A DNA stretch of 64,000 nt. Source: Owenia fusiformis. Taxonomy: Eukaryota; Annelida; Polychaeta; Sabellida; Oweniidae. The notes under the pieces were generated by a model. The model was not told the origin of the DNA. It did no database searches and saw only the letters and a program-made list of their open reading frames with translations. Position numbers and translations under genes: made by a program. Each line of letters opens with the position of its first letter. Within the stretch, counting starts at the first letter, position 1. Location: the NCBI GenBank assembly GCA_903813345.2, contig CAIIXF020000008.1, forward strand, positions 8,511,278 through 8,575,277, in the 5' to 3' direction. Shown one piece after another: positions 37,724 to 50,483 of the stretch.

Positions 37724-37870
37724 ACGTGTTTTTTGGATGAATGAACGAATTAAAAGGCTGTAGAACCGTGTTTTTTGACGCTGATTTCGACAAATCTGCT
37801 GAAATTTTTTCTGTGATCAAAACAAAGTGACGTCACAGGCCACGTGCTTTCCCGCGAACTTTAAAAACAA
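37724..37870 (-). promoter_or_regulatory. YPEL5: YPEL5 5' UTR exon and promoter with CRE and E-box
   Basis: On the minus strand a donor (ACACGT|gtaagt, exon edge at 37724) pairs with the acceptor before the YPEL5 ATG, giving a 5' noncoding exon and a roughly 440-bp intron. Just upstream is a perfect CRE, TGACGTCA (37828-37835), and six bases further the E-box CACGTG (37841-37846), in locally more GC-rich DNA. The CREB/ATF and USF/MYC-family assignments rest on consensus motifs only. Confidence 0.6.
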
Positions 37871-38436
37871 AACAATGACAACATTGAATACCTTGAACTA
37901 GTTTGTACTATATTTAAGGTGAAACTGTTGGTGTCATTTCTCAGTGCATACTTTATTGAGGAAATTAAGGAGCATCTATGGGCGTAGCCAGGCATGCAAG
38001 TGCAATGATTTACTGAAAACTATTAATTATTCAACTGAAACTGTGGAAATAAAGTCTTATCCTGTTCTGGTTATCTCAGTCAACTTTGCCTTGCATTCTA
38101 ATTTACCTTGCCTATAAAAGTGCCTTGCCTATAATAATATTGCCTATATTTGATCATTCATTCAATCATTTCAATGCTTGCACTATCCACAGGCGGTCTT
38201 TTGCCGAGATTTCTTAATCAGACCTTACAGGACTTTTTCCTGTTTTGATCAGTCTGGACAGGTCTTTAATGAAATTTTAATGATTTCCTGTTGAGTATGA
38301 TGGAGTCTGCTGCAAAAAGACAACCAGGCTTTTTGTAGAAAGAGCAGTTCCATTCTTTCACCAGTCTTCATCTGACTTATTGTTAAAAGCTGACCACCTT
38401 ATACTTCCATCGCAAAAGAGGACTCATAGGACCATA

Positions 38437-38520
38437 GGACTCAATGGGACTCCACTGGAGTCCATTGGCAGCCACTCCATGGGACTCAATGGGACTCCAC
38501 TGGAGTCCATTGGCAGCCAT
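38437..38520. repeat. Two copies of a 45-bp direct repeat
   Basis: GGACTCAATGGGACTCCACT... is repeated with a 45-bp period. Each copy holds a near-palindrome, GGACTCCACTGGAGTCC. It lies in the YPEL5-EHD intergenic region, which otherwise (37871-38879) shows no feature. Confidence 0.85.
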
Positions 38521-38879
38521 CACATTTCTCTATTGTGCAAGATACTAACAGTCTTCATAGGTCTCTAGAGGACTCAAAAAGTCCATTGAAAAAGATCCGT
38601 CAGTGTAAACGTGCTTTATGCAAACAGCAAGCAAATGATCTACCTTTGTGAGGTGATAAATTTTCATAACCTCCCCTCTGTCTTCTGAAAATTTAATCTT
38701 CTGACAATTTACAAATAAGAATATTGATTTAAATCTCGGGTATGGTAGATTATCTGCATGCCAATACATTTATGATGGTTCACTCACTCTAACTATATAG
38801 CCTGCGCCCCTTCACTTTCTAACTTTATCTAACTAATTCAATGAATCTTTTATTATTTTATCAACGTATGTCTCTTGAT

Positions 38880-39001
38880 GTCCACGCAGGCGCATTGGTG
38901 CATTACGTCAACTTCCGCCAGCCATCTTCCCGTCAAAATTTTTGAAAGTCTGATTCGGTGAAAGTTATCGTGTTTTTACACGGTTTATAAGAGGTATCAA
39001 C
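38880..39001 (+). promoter_or_regulatory. EHD promoter / 5' UTR
   Basis: CpG-richer sequence directly before the EHD start codon. It has a CRE-like TTACGTCA (38903-38910), an ETS-like ACTTCCG (38911-38917) and a YY1-like GCCATCTTCC (38921-38930). Such a cluster is typical of TATA-less housekeeping promoters. The transcription start is not determined. Confidence 0.5.
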
Positions 39002-42000
39002 ATGTTTTCGTGGAAAGATGATAAACGTAAGAAGGAAATGGAGGCATTTGACTCCGCTTTGGATGGATTGAAAAAGCTTTATAAGTCAAAACTACTACCT
39101 TTAGAAGAGGCATATAAATTTCACGATTTCCATTCCCCGCCCCTCGACGAACCTGACTTTGATGCTAAGCCCATGATCCTTCTTGTTGGTCAGTATTCAA
39201 CTGGTAAGACCACATTCATTCGTTATCTACTGGAGCAAGATTTCCCAGGAATTCGTATAGGTCCAGAGCCAACAACTGACCGCTTCATCATTGTGATGCA
39301 TGGCGAACAGGATGGTGTTGTTCCAGGAAACGCACTTGTCGTGGACCCAAAGAAGCAGTTCCGTCCACTCTCAAAGTTTGGTAATGCCTTCCTTAATAGA
39401 GTGCAATGCTCTAATGTAAACAACAAAGTTCTGAAAAGTATTTCAATTGTGGACACACCCGGAATATTAGCTGGTGCTAAACAAAGCGTTGATAGAGGAT
39501 ATGATTTCACTGGTGTTTTGGAATGGTTCGCAGAACGCGTAGATAGAATTATACTCTTATTTGATGCACATAAGCTAGATATATCTGATGAATTCAGACG
39601 CAGTATCGAAGCCTTGAAAGGACATGATGAGAAAATCCGAATTGTTTTAAATAAAGCAGATATGGTTGACCATCAACAGCTGATGAGAGTTTACGGAGCA
39701 TTGATGTGGTCACTAGGGAAGGTCCTTGGAACTCCAGAAGTTGCTAGGGTCTACATAGGTTCTTTCTGGGACAAAGCACTCCATTTTGATATGAACCGGA
39801 GGCTGTTTGAACTTGAAGAACAGGATCTTTTCCAAGACCTCGCCAGTTTACCCCGTAACGCAGCTTTGAGAAAACTGAATGATTTAATCAAGAGAGCCCG
39901 TCTAGCCAAGGTATGTAACGCTTTGAACAAATTTATTTATGTTACAATGCTAATCTTATGATAAACATTTATGTGTCTTAGCAACCTTCATTACTCAGAT
40001 GTACTCAATAATTAAGAAGGGATTATTATTGTGTATGTTTTATTAGCTTTAATAATCAAATTGTAATTTTAGTAATGCATTTCATACTTTAACACATCAA
40101 GATGGACAGCTTAATTATATTTGGAATTCAAATGATATTTTTGCAGTCTTTGATTCACTTAGGGATGTGGTTTAATCATGTATTTATTGTGCTTGATTCA
40201 TCTCTAACCTAAACACATCAGGTCATAATGATTATATTTGATATGGTTGTAGATAATAGAGTTTGAGTTTCGATTGTCATTTGAATTTGATACATATCTG
40301 GGTACTTTAAAACATTCTCATTTTTTGTTATAATAAACAAATTGAATATCCTTACTTATACATTAGTTTATTTGAATGTGAATACTTGACATGTTACTAA
40401 GGGTCAGGTAATCTCAACATTTTTGGTTCTGTTCGGTTTGGTTTTTTGAATCCCTGGGTTCCGTTTTCGCTTCAGTTATTCTGTTTCATCCCATTATTAC
40501 GAATATTCTGCAAGAATTTAAAACAAAATTAGCCTGTACGATCATATATTTAATCTCATGTTATAGGCTACATCTTGAAATTTCACAAATGTAATACTAA
40601 ACGTCTAACTGTTGAAATTATATATGTGTCAGCTGAATCTGAAACTTGGATTTTAATATCTTTCTCATCCGCCAGCGTTTTTCTCAATTTCCACACCAGA
40701 TACTTCTCTTGTTCTGCGTTATTTTAGCGAATGCGCGTCCCCCATTAACGTTCCCTAAAAAACGAACCGAACGAACCATTGAGGCAAATGACGATTGGAG
40801 CTCTGTCATTTTGGTTAATTGTCTGACCCCTACATGTTACTATATCTCATAATTAGAATCTGTATTTGATGATGATACCACAGTGAAATCAGAGCAGTAA
40901 GCTTAATATTAAATTGCAGCATTTCTATATGATATAGGTGCAGTTTAGGATCAATCACTGAAATGAGGCTTTATTTTTACAAACATGGTGTTCATTTTCC
41001 CAGATCTTGTCATTACTTTTGAAAGTAAGGCAATTACCAACTTAATATGACTGAATAAATCTTTTAAAATATAGTGTTTGATAACTACACCAATTTTTGA
41101 AGCGTAACTGCCAAAAAATCAGTAATTTTGTACATTATATAATATTCGCCATTGAAGGAAGTAACATGGTTGGCTCTGTCACAATTATCTCTAGGGGTAC
41201 CCCAGGGAATGAGTTTGACATTTAGTGAGAAAAGAATGAGACAAGATGGCTGGTCTTCCGGTTGCAGATTTTCTTAGGACATGTTTTCCCCATTCTTTGA
41301 TGATTTTGCCATGGTATGTCAGCAGTTAGCACTTAATCTCTAGTTCAAAAAAATGTTATTAGTTTTCATCTAGCACCATCATGAAGCGATAAATTCGGTT
41401 TTTGTTCCTTACTTTATCACAGACCCCACTCTGAAGATCTGAAGAAATAAAAATGAATAACTCAAGCTGCAAATATGGAGCTTTGTGATGATGCTATGTG
41501 AATACTTATTACATTTTTTGAATCAAGAAACCAAGCATTAACTGCATGCATAGTGCATACGATGATGAAGAAAATTGTTCAAGAAATGGGTTTAAATAGA
41601 GAAAACAAAATATCTTTCGAAAATCCGTTTTGCTATCTTTGATAAGTTGATAAATTGGTTCAGGGATGATATTTCTCATTTTGGATTATCTCATAATCCT
41701 AATATGTGTCATTTTATACAAGTTGTTTCTGTTTATATATGCAGGGTTGAATATTTAGATTTCCCTGTTGTTGAAAGGCTGTAAATTAGTCCTGGCTTTT
41801 GGACAACTCCCTGTAACATGAAGCTAATCCTTGACAACAAAGCTTAGGAAATACACATACAGAAAATACTGTGAAATGATTCATTGATAACATCACAAGC
41901 CTACTTTACATGTTATGGAGCTTGTTACTATCACAGTATTGGCAAATATTTGAGATGCAAATCTAGGAAATAGTTCAAATACTGTTCTCTATTACCTGAA

Positions 42001-44737
42001 TTTCTCTCAGACTAATGTGAAGTACTTTGGTAGAATATACTTCAATACATACTGTTAAACCAGTGTATTCCTTCAGTCATGTAATACCTTGATGGATCAA
42101 GATGACTTCAATATAGATTAGGTGATTTAAACGATGAATGATATAGATGTATAGTATTTGGCATATGTTTGATGCGCAAACATTCCTGGGTTTATATTCA
42201 GTCATATTATCTTTCCATAAATATCCTATCATACTTTTTTATCATTTGTAAAAAAGATTTTATAATGGCCTGTTTGGGAATTACCCTTTGCCTGGAATTA
42301 CAAGTTTATTGATTACCCATCTATTTGATTCTGGGAAACTATAAAACAAAAAGCTTTTCTAGTAAATTGCAACCAGAAGGAACATTCATTTTAGCAATGC
42401 TCCATTTGTGAGTAATGATCCATCGCAACCAAAATATCAATAATACCATGACTTAGCATACTGAGAATTTACTTAATGTTCATGTATGTATCCAAAATTA
42501 TTTGTGAACTATTTGCTTGCCTTGAAGTCATCCTTTATCATCTCATTGCATGCTAACTTGAATTTGACTTATTCTTTCTACATATTGTTGAAAAACTGAC
42601 ACGAACTGAATGACATGCATAACAATGTTACATTTTTTGTTGTTGTTGAAATCTTTAAGTTTTCTGTTTTAATCTCGTGATAAGGCAAAACCTCTTAGAA
42701 ATATGTTACACCGAGTGCAATTTAGTTGTTTAGTACATTAATTTGACACAACTATTTTTATATTCCTTTTAAATACATAGCTGCTCTTTTTAATCAATAA
42801 ATGTCAAATAAATTATAGAATTAATGTTAATGATTATTTCTCTGTTCTTTCAAAAAATACTCTGGTTAATGTCCATTAAAAACGAGGTTTGCTTTTCAAA
42901 AGAAACTTTACATGAATGCGTATATGTCTTTTTTCTCAATCAATAAATTATCAGATCATTGCTATTTTAAAAATTCAGCAAGAAACTCATCATATAAAAA
43001 TAAACTTTGTTGATGTATTGAAAAAATGTAGGAGTTTATATAGTGGTTGCAAAGTATGGTATTGGGTTACTCCCATATACCAACCAACCATAAGTTGGTC
43101 CAGGTCAAAACACAACAAGCTACCTACAGTAATTAGTTTGTCAGACTCTTTCCCTTTTCATTGTTTGATTAAAGGGATAAGTTCATCTACAACCAGAGCT
43201 TTTCATTGCCGGAAAGACTATATTTTTGTAGAAGAATATCAGAAACTTTTTTACAGGGATACTTAAAGAATGAAAAAACTAAACTTAAAATTGAAGCTCA
43301 ACATCTTTGGCTCGCCATTGGGGCAAAAAATGGCTTCTGCAATCTGCCAAAACTTTGTTATTCACCAAGTATACTTTTATATATGTGAGCATCAAATTCA
43401 TAATCAACTGTATTATGCCAGTTTGAAAATCTTCACAGTAGTGTGCTCAGTTGATAGATATGATTCGCTGCAAGTTACTGGCAAACTTTACTCATCATGT
43501 TGCAAAACCTACTGAGATAACAGTTGAAAGCACAACTGTATATCTAATAATGGCTAAGGTCAAGTATGCTACTTCTGAATTGTAAAATCTCATAAATAAT
43601 TCATACCATTGGTCATTCTACTTATTAAACGGTTTGCAATGAAACTCCCCATGGCCTCGAATCTCCCTCATCTTGTCATAAATATACTCTCAAATAATCA
43701 TTACATTGCAATCCTAGGCAAACTGAAATATTTTGTTTTCATTAACAAGGGTGTGTACATTGTTTACAGGTGTGGAACTTGTAGTAGCAAATTACAAATT
43801 TAGATTATATTGTGTAGAGTTTACTTTATTATGAAACCTTTGAGATGACCTCTTACGTTTACAATCACATACTGATGGACAATATCATGATAATTTTAGA
43901 ACAGTAAAACATGTATGTCCCACATACCCGTCTTTTACTGTTGATTAGTTCCCACATGAAAACACCATAACTACTGGCCAGATTGAATTGAAAACAGATT
44001 CTATAATTGACCATACTTTTTCCTTATGCTTTCAGGTGCATGCTTACATTATCAGCCATTTAAAGAAGGAGATGCCATCAATGTTTAAAAAGGATGCTAA
44101 GAAGAAAGAACTGATCAGAAATCTGCCGGAAATATATGCTCAACTGCAACTTGAACATAATATCTCGCCAGGGGACTTTCCCGACTGCGCTCGCATGCAA
44201 GAGCAATTACAACATCAAGATTTCACAAAATTCAGAGAGTTACGACCCAAATTGCTTGAGACAGTTAACAATATGTTAGCCAAGGATATTGCCAAGTTAA
44301 TGGCAATGATTCCATTGGAAGATCAACAATCTGCGATTGATAATCCAGAGGGTGTGTCTGGTGGAGCATTTGATGCTGTCAACGATAGTCCATTTGGTAT
44401 TGGCAAAGGGGAGGGAGCAGATTTAGGTCGTGGTGAAGAAGAATGGATCGTTGAACAAGAGCGTTACTCTTATGATGACCAATTCGAAAACCTGAAACCA
44501 ACTAATGGTAAAATAACAGGAGCTGCAGCCAAGGCGGAGATGCAGAAATCTAAACTTCCTAACTCTCAACTGGGAAAAATATGGACACTTGCCGATGTGG
44601 ATAGGGACGGAATGTTGGATGCTGATGAATTTGCTCTTGCCCAGCATTTGATTAAGATCAAACTAGATGGACATGAACTGCCCACTGAACTTCCAAAACA
44701 TTTAGTGCCACCATCGAAGAGAAATGATTTTTCATGA
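39002..44737 (+). CDS. EHD: EH-domain-containing ATPase, EHD1/EHD3 type
   Basis: Two coding exons, 39002-39910 and 44036-44737 (stop TGA), joined in phase 0 at K303|V304, give 536 residues; human EHD1 and EHD3 have 534-535. The start is MFSWKDDKRKKEMEAF, as in EHD1. Dynamin-like G domain: P-loop G63-QYSTGKT-70, D151-TPG-154 and N217-KAD-220. EHD proteins bind ATP despite this fold. The helical region follows, then a Pro-Phe linker motif (NDSPFG, where vertebrate EHD1 has GPF). The C-terminal EH domain spans about 440-536, with an EF-hand loop DVDRDGMLDADE at 490-501, and binds NPF-motif partners. The family forms oligomeric rings on tubular endosomes and drives endocytic recycling and membrane scission. 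All key residues are present. One gene probably stands for the four vertebrate paralogues. Confidence 0.97.
39911..44035 (+). other. EHD intron, 4.1 kb
   Basis: Donor AAG|gtatgt, acceptor ttcag. AT-rich with no recognisable exon or repeat; the EHD protein is complete without it. A 116-codon open stretch at 42916-43266 has no family resemblance. Confidence 0.8.
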
Positions 44738-45242
44738 ATGTGATTATTTTCAAAACAACATATAGACAGTGAATAGGTAATATAATGTGTATGTATGAAT
44801 ATGTATGACATATGTGATATATGAAGTATTATGACATCAGTGCAACAGGGAAATGTATAAAACCAAAGTGTAACTTATAATTTTTTGCTTATGATTATAG
44901 ACCAAATAACCAAATAAGCATGTATTTATTATCATATTAGTATGGTGATGAATTTTCCATTTTTTAAAACTGCCAAACTCATAAATGCTCAATGTAATTG
45001 ATGTCATGAAACATTTGATTTAACTTTGAATAAGATTTGGGAATATCTAAACAATTCATAGAAATTAAAAAAGATGAAGGCATGGTCATGAATCCCATCT
45101 GATTCAATTTTTTACAAAAATGTCCGTTTGTCAAAATATTCAAATGTTTCATGGTTTTCAATTGAGTGCAAGATACTTTTTAAATTCTTAACTAGGTTTA
45201 ACATGTAATTATTAGTTCAATATTGGAATGCAAGATGCAATG

Positions 45243-45432
45243 ATGAAATTTTAAGGGTAGTGTTCCACTCGAGAGGTTGTCCAATTAGAGAGGTTTATTT
45301 GACACAAGGGTAATTGGTAAAAATGTTCCACTTGCAGAGGTGTTCCATTTGCAGAGGTGTTCCACTTGCAGTGGTGTTCCATTTGCAGAGGTGTTCCATT
45401 TGCAGAGGTGTTCCACTATCCAGGTTTCACTG
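45243..45432. mobile_element. Partial pogo-like MITE with 17-bp repeats
   Basis: The right end CAGGTTTCACTG|TA (45421-45434) matches the inverse of the CAGTAAAACCTG ends seen at 29108 and 30733. Inside, about six copies of GTTCCATTTGCAGAGGT (17 bp) run from 45323 to 45415. I find no matching left end, so the copy seems truncated. Confidence 0.6.
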
Positions 45433-46477
45433 TATCTTAATTGTTTTCCAGATGCGATATGTAACACTGTGTAATATCAAGTTAGTTGCAGTCAACAGCC
45501 ACTAAATAGCAAGTTCTGAGTGTAAAATGTGTGAAATTATTGATAATGATATAGAAAGCAATGCTTGAGATGAATCATGCAGCATGATCCTTAATATACT
45601 TATAAAAGTATTAAAACACTGAAGAAATGCTTAATCTTGCGACTTTCAGCATATTACTGATTCATCAATATCTAATTCCTGACTTATACTAGATTGGATA
45701 GGGGAATGGGGGATGGGGGATGTACATGTATATACTACTTGTATTCTTTCAATTGGGCTTGGGTCGAAAATTTCTTAAAATCCATCACTGTTTTGAATTC
45801 TTACAACAGGATCTAGGAAAACAGTATGCTTGTCTAAGGATTACTGCACAATCGACTAATGAATAGCTCCTATATAAAACCTATAGCTAGGTTCCATATT
45901 AAGTCCCCAGACTATTAGGTTGCATTGATCCAACTGCCAGCTTTCTAATGGTGATCAAATCCTGGATAAGTTTCTTTTCCAGATGTTTTGGTTTAGTATG
46001 TGTAGTAATATGATGCAAGTACTTATCTTTACAACTCTGGTTATAGAATATGTGTCATAATGAGATAAGTGGAATCTAGGTGAATAAAATAAATCACTGC
46101 TCTGTTATTTCACTAAAACAACAACTGATCCCCACTTGCTGTTTTCATTAGAAAATGAAATTGGTCAATACAAAGCAAAATGATAAGTTAACATGGGAGA
46201 GGAGTCAAGGACTTCAGAATTTCCAGTGTTTTGGTACATTTTACATAGTTTTTAGCCAAAACTGTCAAAAAGCTCCCCCTCCCCTTGGCAAAAGTTCCCC
46301 CTTGGTAAAAGCTGGCCAAGGCGTCACATGTACATCTAAACTTACCGTATGGAAATATTTTTTAATTGACAGCTTTACACTAGAAGTACAGTCTGTCTAC
46401 TAATAGCTTCAGAAAACTATAAGGCTGAAGTAAATTGTAAGATTTATAGTATTAGACAGATAATGAGGCAGAAATTG

Positions 46478-46802
46478 TTAACCCTTTCCCGACGTGAATA
46501 TAAGAGGAAAATGTTGGCCCTGGTGACGGATAAGTAAGAGCAGTTTTTAGGGGAAAACTGAAAATTACCTATGCCCAGGGACCTATACCTTGAATTTTAT
46601 CACTGAAATACACTTTTTAGTAAGGACTATCATATTAGAACAACTTGTGAAAATTTGGTGTAAAAATACTGAATAGAACTGGAGATATTATCATTTCATC
46701 GATGTATATAAATAAAAATTATGGTGCCAAAAGGAGCCTATCGTCCTGAAAGGTATTACATAATAGGGCTCCATATGGAGCCCATCGTCGTGAAAGGGTT
46801 AA
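46478..46802. mobile_element. 325-bp MITE, TTAA-CCCTTTC ends (piggyBac-like)
   Basis: It starts TTAACCCTTTCCCGACG and ends (inverse) TTAACCCTTTCACGACG, a 17-bp terminal inverted repeat with one mismatch, with TTAA on both sides. piggyBac elements insert at TTAA and their ends start CCC/CCY, so the superfamily assignment is reasonable. There is no ORF. Confidence 0.8.
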
Positions 46803-46968
46803 AAATGGAAAATTTTGTTGTGCCTTCCCAGAATGCCACAATTTATATATAATATGTATTACTAAAAAAATATTACTCATATCTTTCACATTGTGTATTT
46901 CACTTGAGCCAGGAAACTATATTTCCTTATACAGCTGTATATAAATATCATAAATAGATATGTTAAAG

Positions 46969-47044
46969 CAAGTCAACATTATGACATAAGTCAACATTAT
47001 GACATCAGTCAACATTATGACATAAGTCAACAGTGTGACCTCAG
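46969..47044. repeat. 18-bp tandem repeat, about four copies
   Basis: CAAGTCAACATTATGACATA-type units repeat with an 18-bp period, and the last copy has diverged. Confidence 0.85.
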
Positions 47045-47317
47045 TCTGGTAGGTGAGTCCCAATATTGGCCAAAAAAAATTGAAACTGCAACATTGCAGA
47101 TTACTAAGCTTTATGAAATGTGAAAAGCTTTATGAATTGAATGTGTAAAAGCTAAGTAGACAGCTTTATAAATAGCAGCGTTTGTTATTAAGTATCTCCT
47201 TCTTTAAGTGGCTAGATAATGCAAGCATGTACTTGGTAGAAAAAGTGGACTATAAAAGAAAAAAGAAAATGCCAATATTGGGTTGGGTTGAATATATTAA
47301 TGCATTATTTTAAAAAA

Positions 47318-47386
47318 GGATATGCAACAGTCCCATGATGCACTTTTGTTCATGATATAAATGCATCATGGGACTGGATCATATCC
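47318..47386. repeat. 69-bp hairpin (22 paired bases)
   Basis: Arms GGATATG-CAA-CAGTCCCATGATGCA and TGCATCATGGGACTG-GAT-CATATCC pair over 15 + 7 bases around a 3x3 internal loop and a 19-base terminal loop. It could be a foldback element or a small-RNA precursor. Sequence alone does not decide. Confidence 0.75.
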
Positions 47387-48489
47387 AGTTCTTATTAATC
47401 AGTAAGTACATTTAAGAATATTCCACTGGTTGCGCTATTAGCACAAGTAAAAACATAAAGACTTACTATATATGTAATATATATATAGGCTTATTGTAAA
47501 AAAAGTTTGTACATGTATAAATGATCATGAGTGCATTTATTTATGATTTAAGCATTTTTGTGATTGGATCCTTTATGCAACAATTATGTAAAACACCAAC
47601 TTTTAGTTAATTTCAAAATTAAAGTAATTCATGATTTTGCACAATTAACATGTTTGATATAAATGATTCATGTACATACCGTGTTTTTTAATGCAATGTA
47701 GTAATATGTACATGTGAGGGATGTAAATAAGTTAGAAGACTATTGAATGTAGGTATGTTCATATGTTTTCTAATGGATAGACGTGGTCATAGGTAGAGTT
47801 TTTAGTGGTTTGTGCCACATAAACCTTGTTTTACCAAAGAAAGTTTTTTTGGTCGTCAAGCACATTGTTGCTTTGAAGATAAACCAGATAACTAATTTCA
47901 CTATACAATGTTAATTTGCTGAATAAGTGCATGATATCAACATGTATAGTGAACTTAAAGTAGACATACAAAGTCTTGCATCAAGTCTTTGGTTTGCCTA
48001 CTCTGCAGCATTCTGCTTCATCAGAATCCTATTTATCCAAAACTGCTTTCCTGTAGGAATATAAGGCTGTGGAACCTACAGTGACTACTGTACTATCTCC
48101 CTTATATTTCCCATGTGCTTGGAAGGGTAATGGTAAAGGGTGTAAGATAGGTGCTTGATGCAAGACTTCGGGTAGACAGGTAGTAAAGTATGGAATGAGT
48201 CAAGTACTGTAAGACATGTAAGATGTGTGTTAAATGTACATATGAACTATATGTATAAATGCCTTCATTGCGGAATGTCCATGTACCAGGAATATGTGAT
48301 TTATATATAAAATTAATTTGTGATACTGAAGTCATATGTGCAATTAGTCCCATAAATGTTATAGATATATACTCACTCTATTTATATCAGATACCAATAT
48401 GCCTAATGTTATGTTCTCTTGAAAGACTATGGTTATAATGTTTTTTGTGATGTTTGGTATCACTCAGGCGTTTATATGGTGCATTCATT

Positions 48490-48590
48490 TATAACTAATA
48501 CACACCTAATGTATACCTATTTATAACCTGATGTATACATAATATACACCTTATGTATACATAATATACACCTATTGTATACCTACCTGA
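48490..48590. repeat. AT-rich short tandem repeat
   Basis: Degenerate copies of TATACATAATATACACCT with spacing of about 24 bp. Confidence 0.7.
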
Positions 48591-49855
48591 GAGTGAAAGA
48601 AAACATTGTGTGATTTGGTTCAATTTTTACTTGTAAATGAAATTATTTTGAGTTTTGCAATTAATGAAATGTAAAATATAATGAGCTATGTCTTCATTTT
48701 TCAGCATTTTAATGCCAGACTTAAAAAAGCTCTGATCTTTCTAGAGAACCCATACAAAGAAAGCCCATGCAAGCGCTGTGAAATTATGTTGATTTGGTGC
48801 TATTGTTTTTTGTGTAATTGTATCTGTATCTAATACAGATTCTCTAACCATTAAGAATACATGTTTTGTGGTCAGTATTCTAATTACTATTTATTGCAAA
48901 ACAACCACCAATAAAAAATAATGGTCAGTTTTTTGTTTTTTTACTGGTAAGTCATTTAGTGTATTCAGTTTTGCATTGACGTCTATCCTCTCCCTAATAT
49001 TTATTTCAACCTCCAGTGTCAAAGCGAAAATTGGGGAGTGGAGGGGCACTTCATACAAGGTTATTGCACATTGTTTTATCCATCCAATATTAGTGTATGA
49101 ACTATAAATAGAGGTTGTACATATGAACATGTAATTGTAATTGCAATTATATCAACTGAGAATAGTATAAATTCTGCTTTAGATTTGAATACTTTAAAAT
49201 GGTATATGATGTATTGTAAATGGTGTTTGTAATATATAGAGCTTCACATATTAAAAACTTTGCAGTGTGAATGTGGATTTGTAGACCAGTAGTTTGTACA
49301 AAATGATCAATAAAATGCATTCACATTGAAATAAAGCTTTTGGTGAATTCTTTGTAAAATAGAGTCAAAAGAGAACATCTTTCAGGTAGACTTTCAGTAT
49401 CATTGCTTGTTCTCAATCAGTTTCATTCTATGTCCATGTCCCAAGTCTCTTTTAAGTGTTAAGTCATGTTAAATGAATATCACTTTCCCATCAAAATAAA
49501 CCATATTCCAAATCCCATATTCAATCCGAGACTTAATCCTGTATTAGCCAAAATCCAATTGATTCATAGAATAATTAGGTTATTGATACTCAAGAAGGAA
49601 TATAGATTTTATCCTCAGGACGATATGACTTATATTGATAACCTCTATATATCCTCAACAATGCCCTTACAGGGATATATCAAAAGGAGCATGTAGTTTA
49701 TCGCAAACAATTTCAAAAGATTCTAACTTGAATTATGAATATTTTCTGATCATGAACATGGGTGTATCTTTTAGATCCATTCATTATCTTCAAGAAAAGT
49801 ATATATAATGATTATTTAGTTAATCAGACCTAAGTGATATTGAAGGGGCAATGGA

Positions 49856-50232
49856 CCAATCAACATACTTTTTCAAAAATGTTGACCTAATTTTCACTAA
49901 AAATGCAACCTATTATTATATTGTTAAATGCATAATTAGAGTGTGCTTTGAGACATGTTCGATTTCCTAAAAAGAAAAGTTGATTGCTCCCGGGACTTTA
50001 AAGATACTGAATTTGGATGACCAAAATGAACTGAAACCAATGGATAGCATGAGATTTTACAATGGAGAAATAACATGGGGAACACTTACCTTAAAGCAAT
50101 TAAGTTTTTCTTTCAAGAACTATTTGATACATCAAAATAAAGAAAAGTAATGCATTAAACATTGTAAAAAATGATTGCATTTTTGGTGAAAATGGGGTCA
50201 ACATCTTTGAAAAAGTGTGTTGATGGGTTGAT
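49856..50232. mobile_element. Possible MITE with about 50-bp imperfect inverted ends
   Basis: The left arm (49856-49908: CAATCAACATACTTTTTCAA, then ATGTTGACC and TTTTCACTAAAAATGCAA) is matched inversely by the right arm (50175-50232: TTGCATTTTTGGTGAAAATG, then GGTCAACAT and GAAAAAGTGTGTTGATGGG). There is no ORF between them. No clear target duplication was found. Confidence 0.65.
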
Positions 50233-50483
50233 TGATAGTTAAATATCTCCGAGTTTGTTTGACTTTATTATTACTGTATATAATTTTCTTAGAGATAATG
50301 AATTGATCTAAAAGATAAACCTGTCTTCATTGCCAGAAAATAGTCATAATCCAAGATATAACCTTCTGAAATTGTTTGTTAAATATAGTATAATTCTGCA
50401 ATGTAACTTAAATCAATAAAGATAATGACTTTGTTTAGGGGATTTGTTCCTTTTAGGCTCATGTTTGAACAAATTGGGTATAT

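Larger units (their letters stand above)
44738..50483 (+). other. EHD 3' UTR and intergenic flank
   Basis: No coding gene seen. AATAAA signals occur at 46083-46088 and again near 49310 and 49331, so a very long 3' UTR is possible. Several repeats and MITE-like elements, listed separately, occupy part of the stretch. Confidence 0.45.

Noticed and set aside
42916-43515. ORFs of 60-116 codons in the EHD intron
   Set aside because: No recognisable domain and EHD is complete without them.
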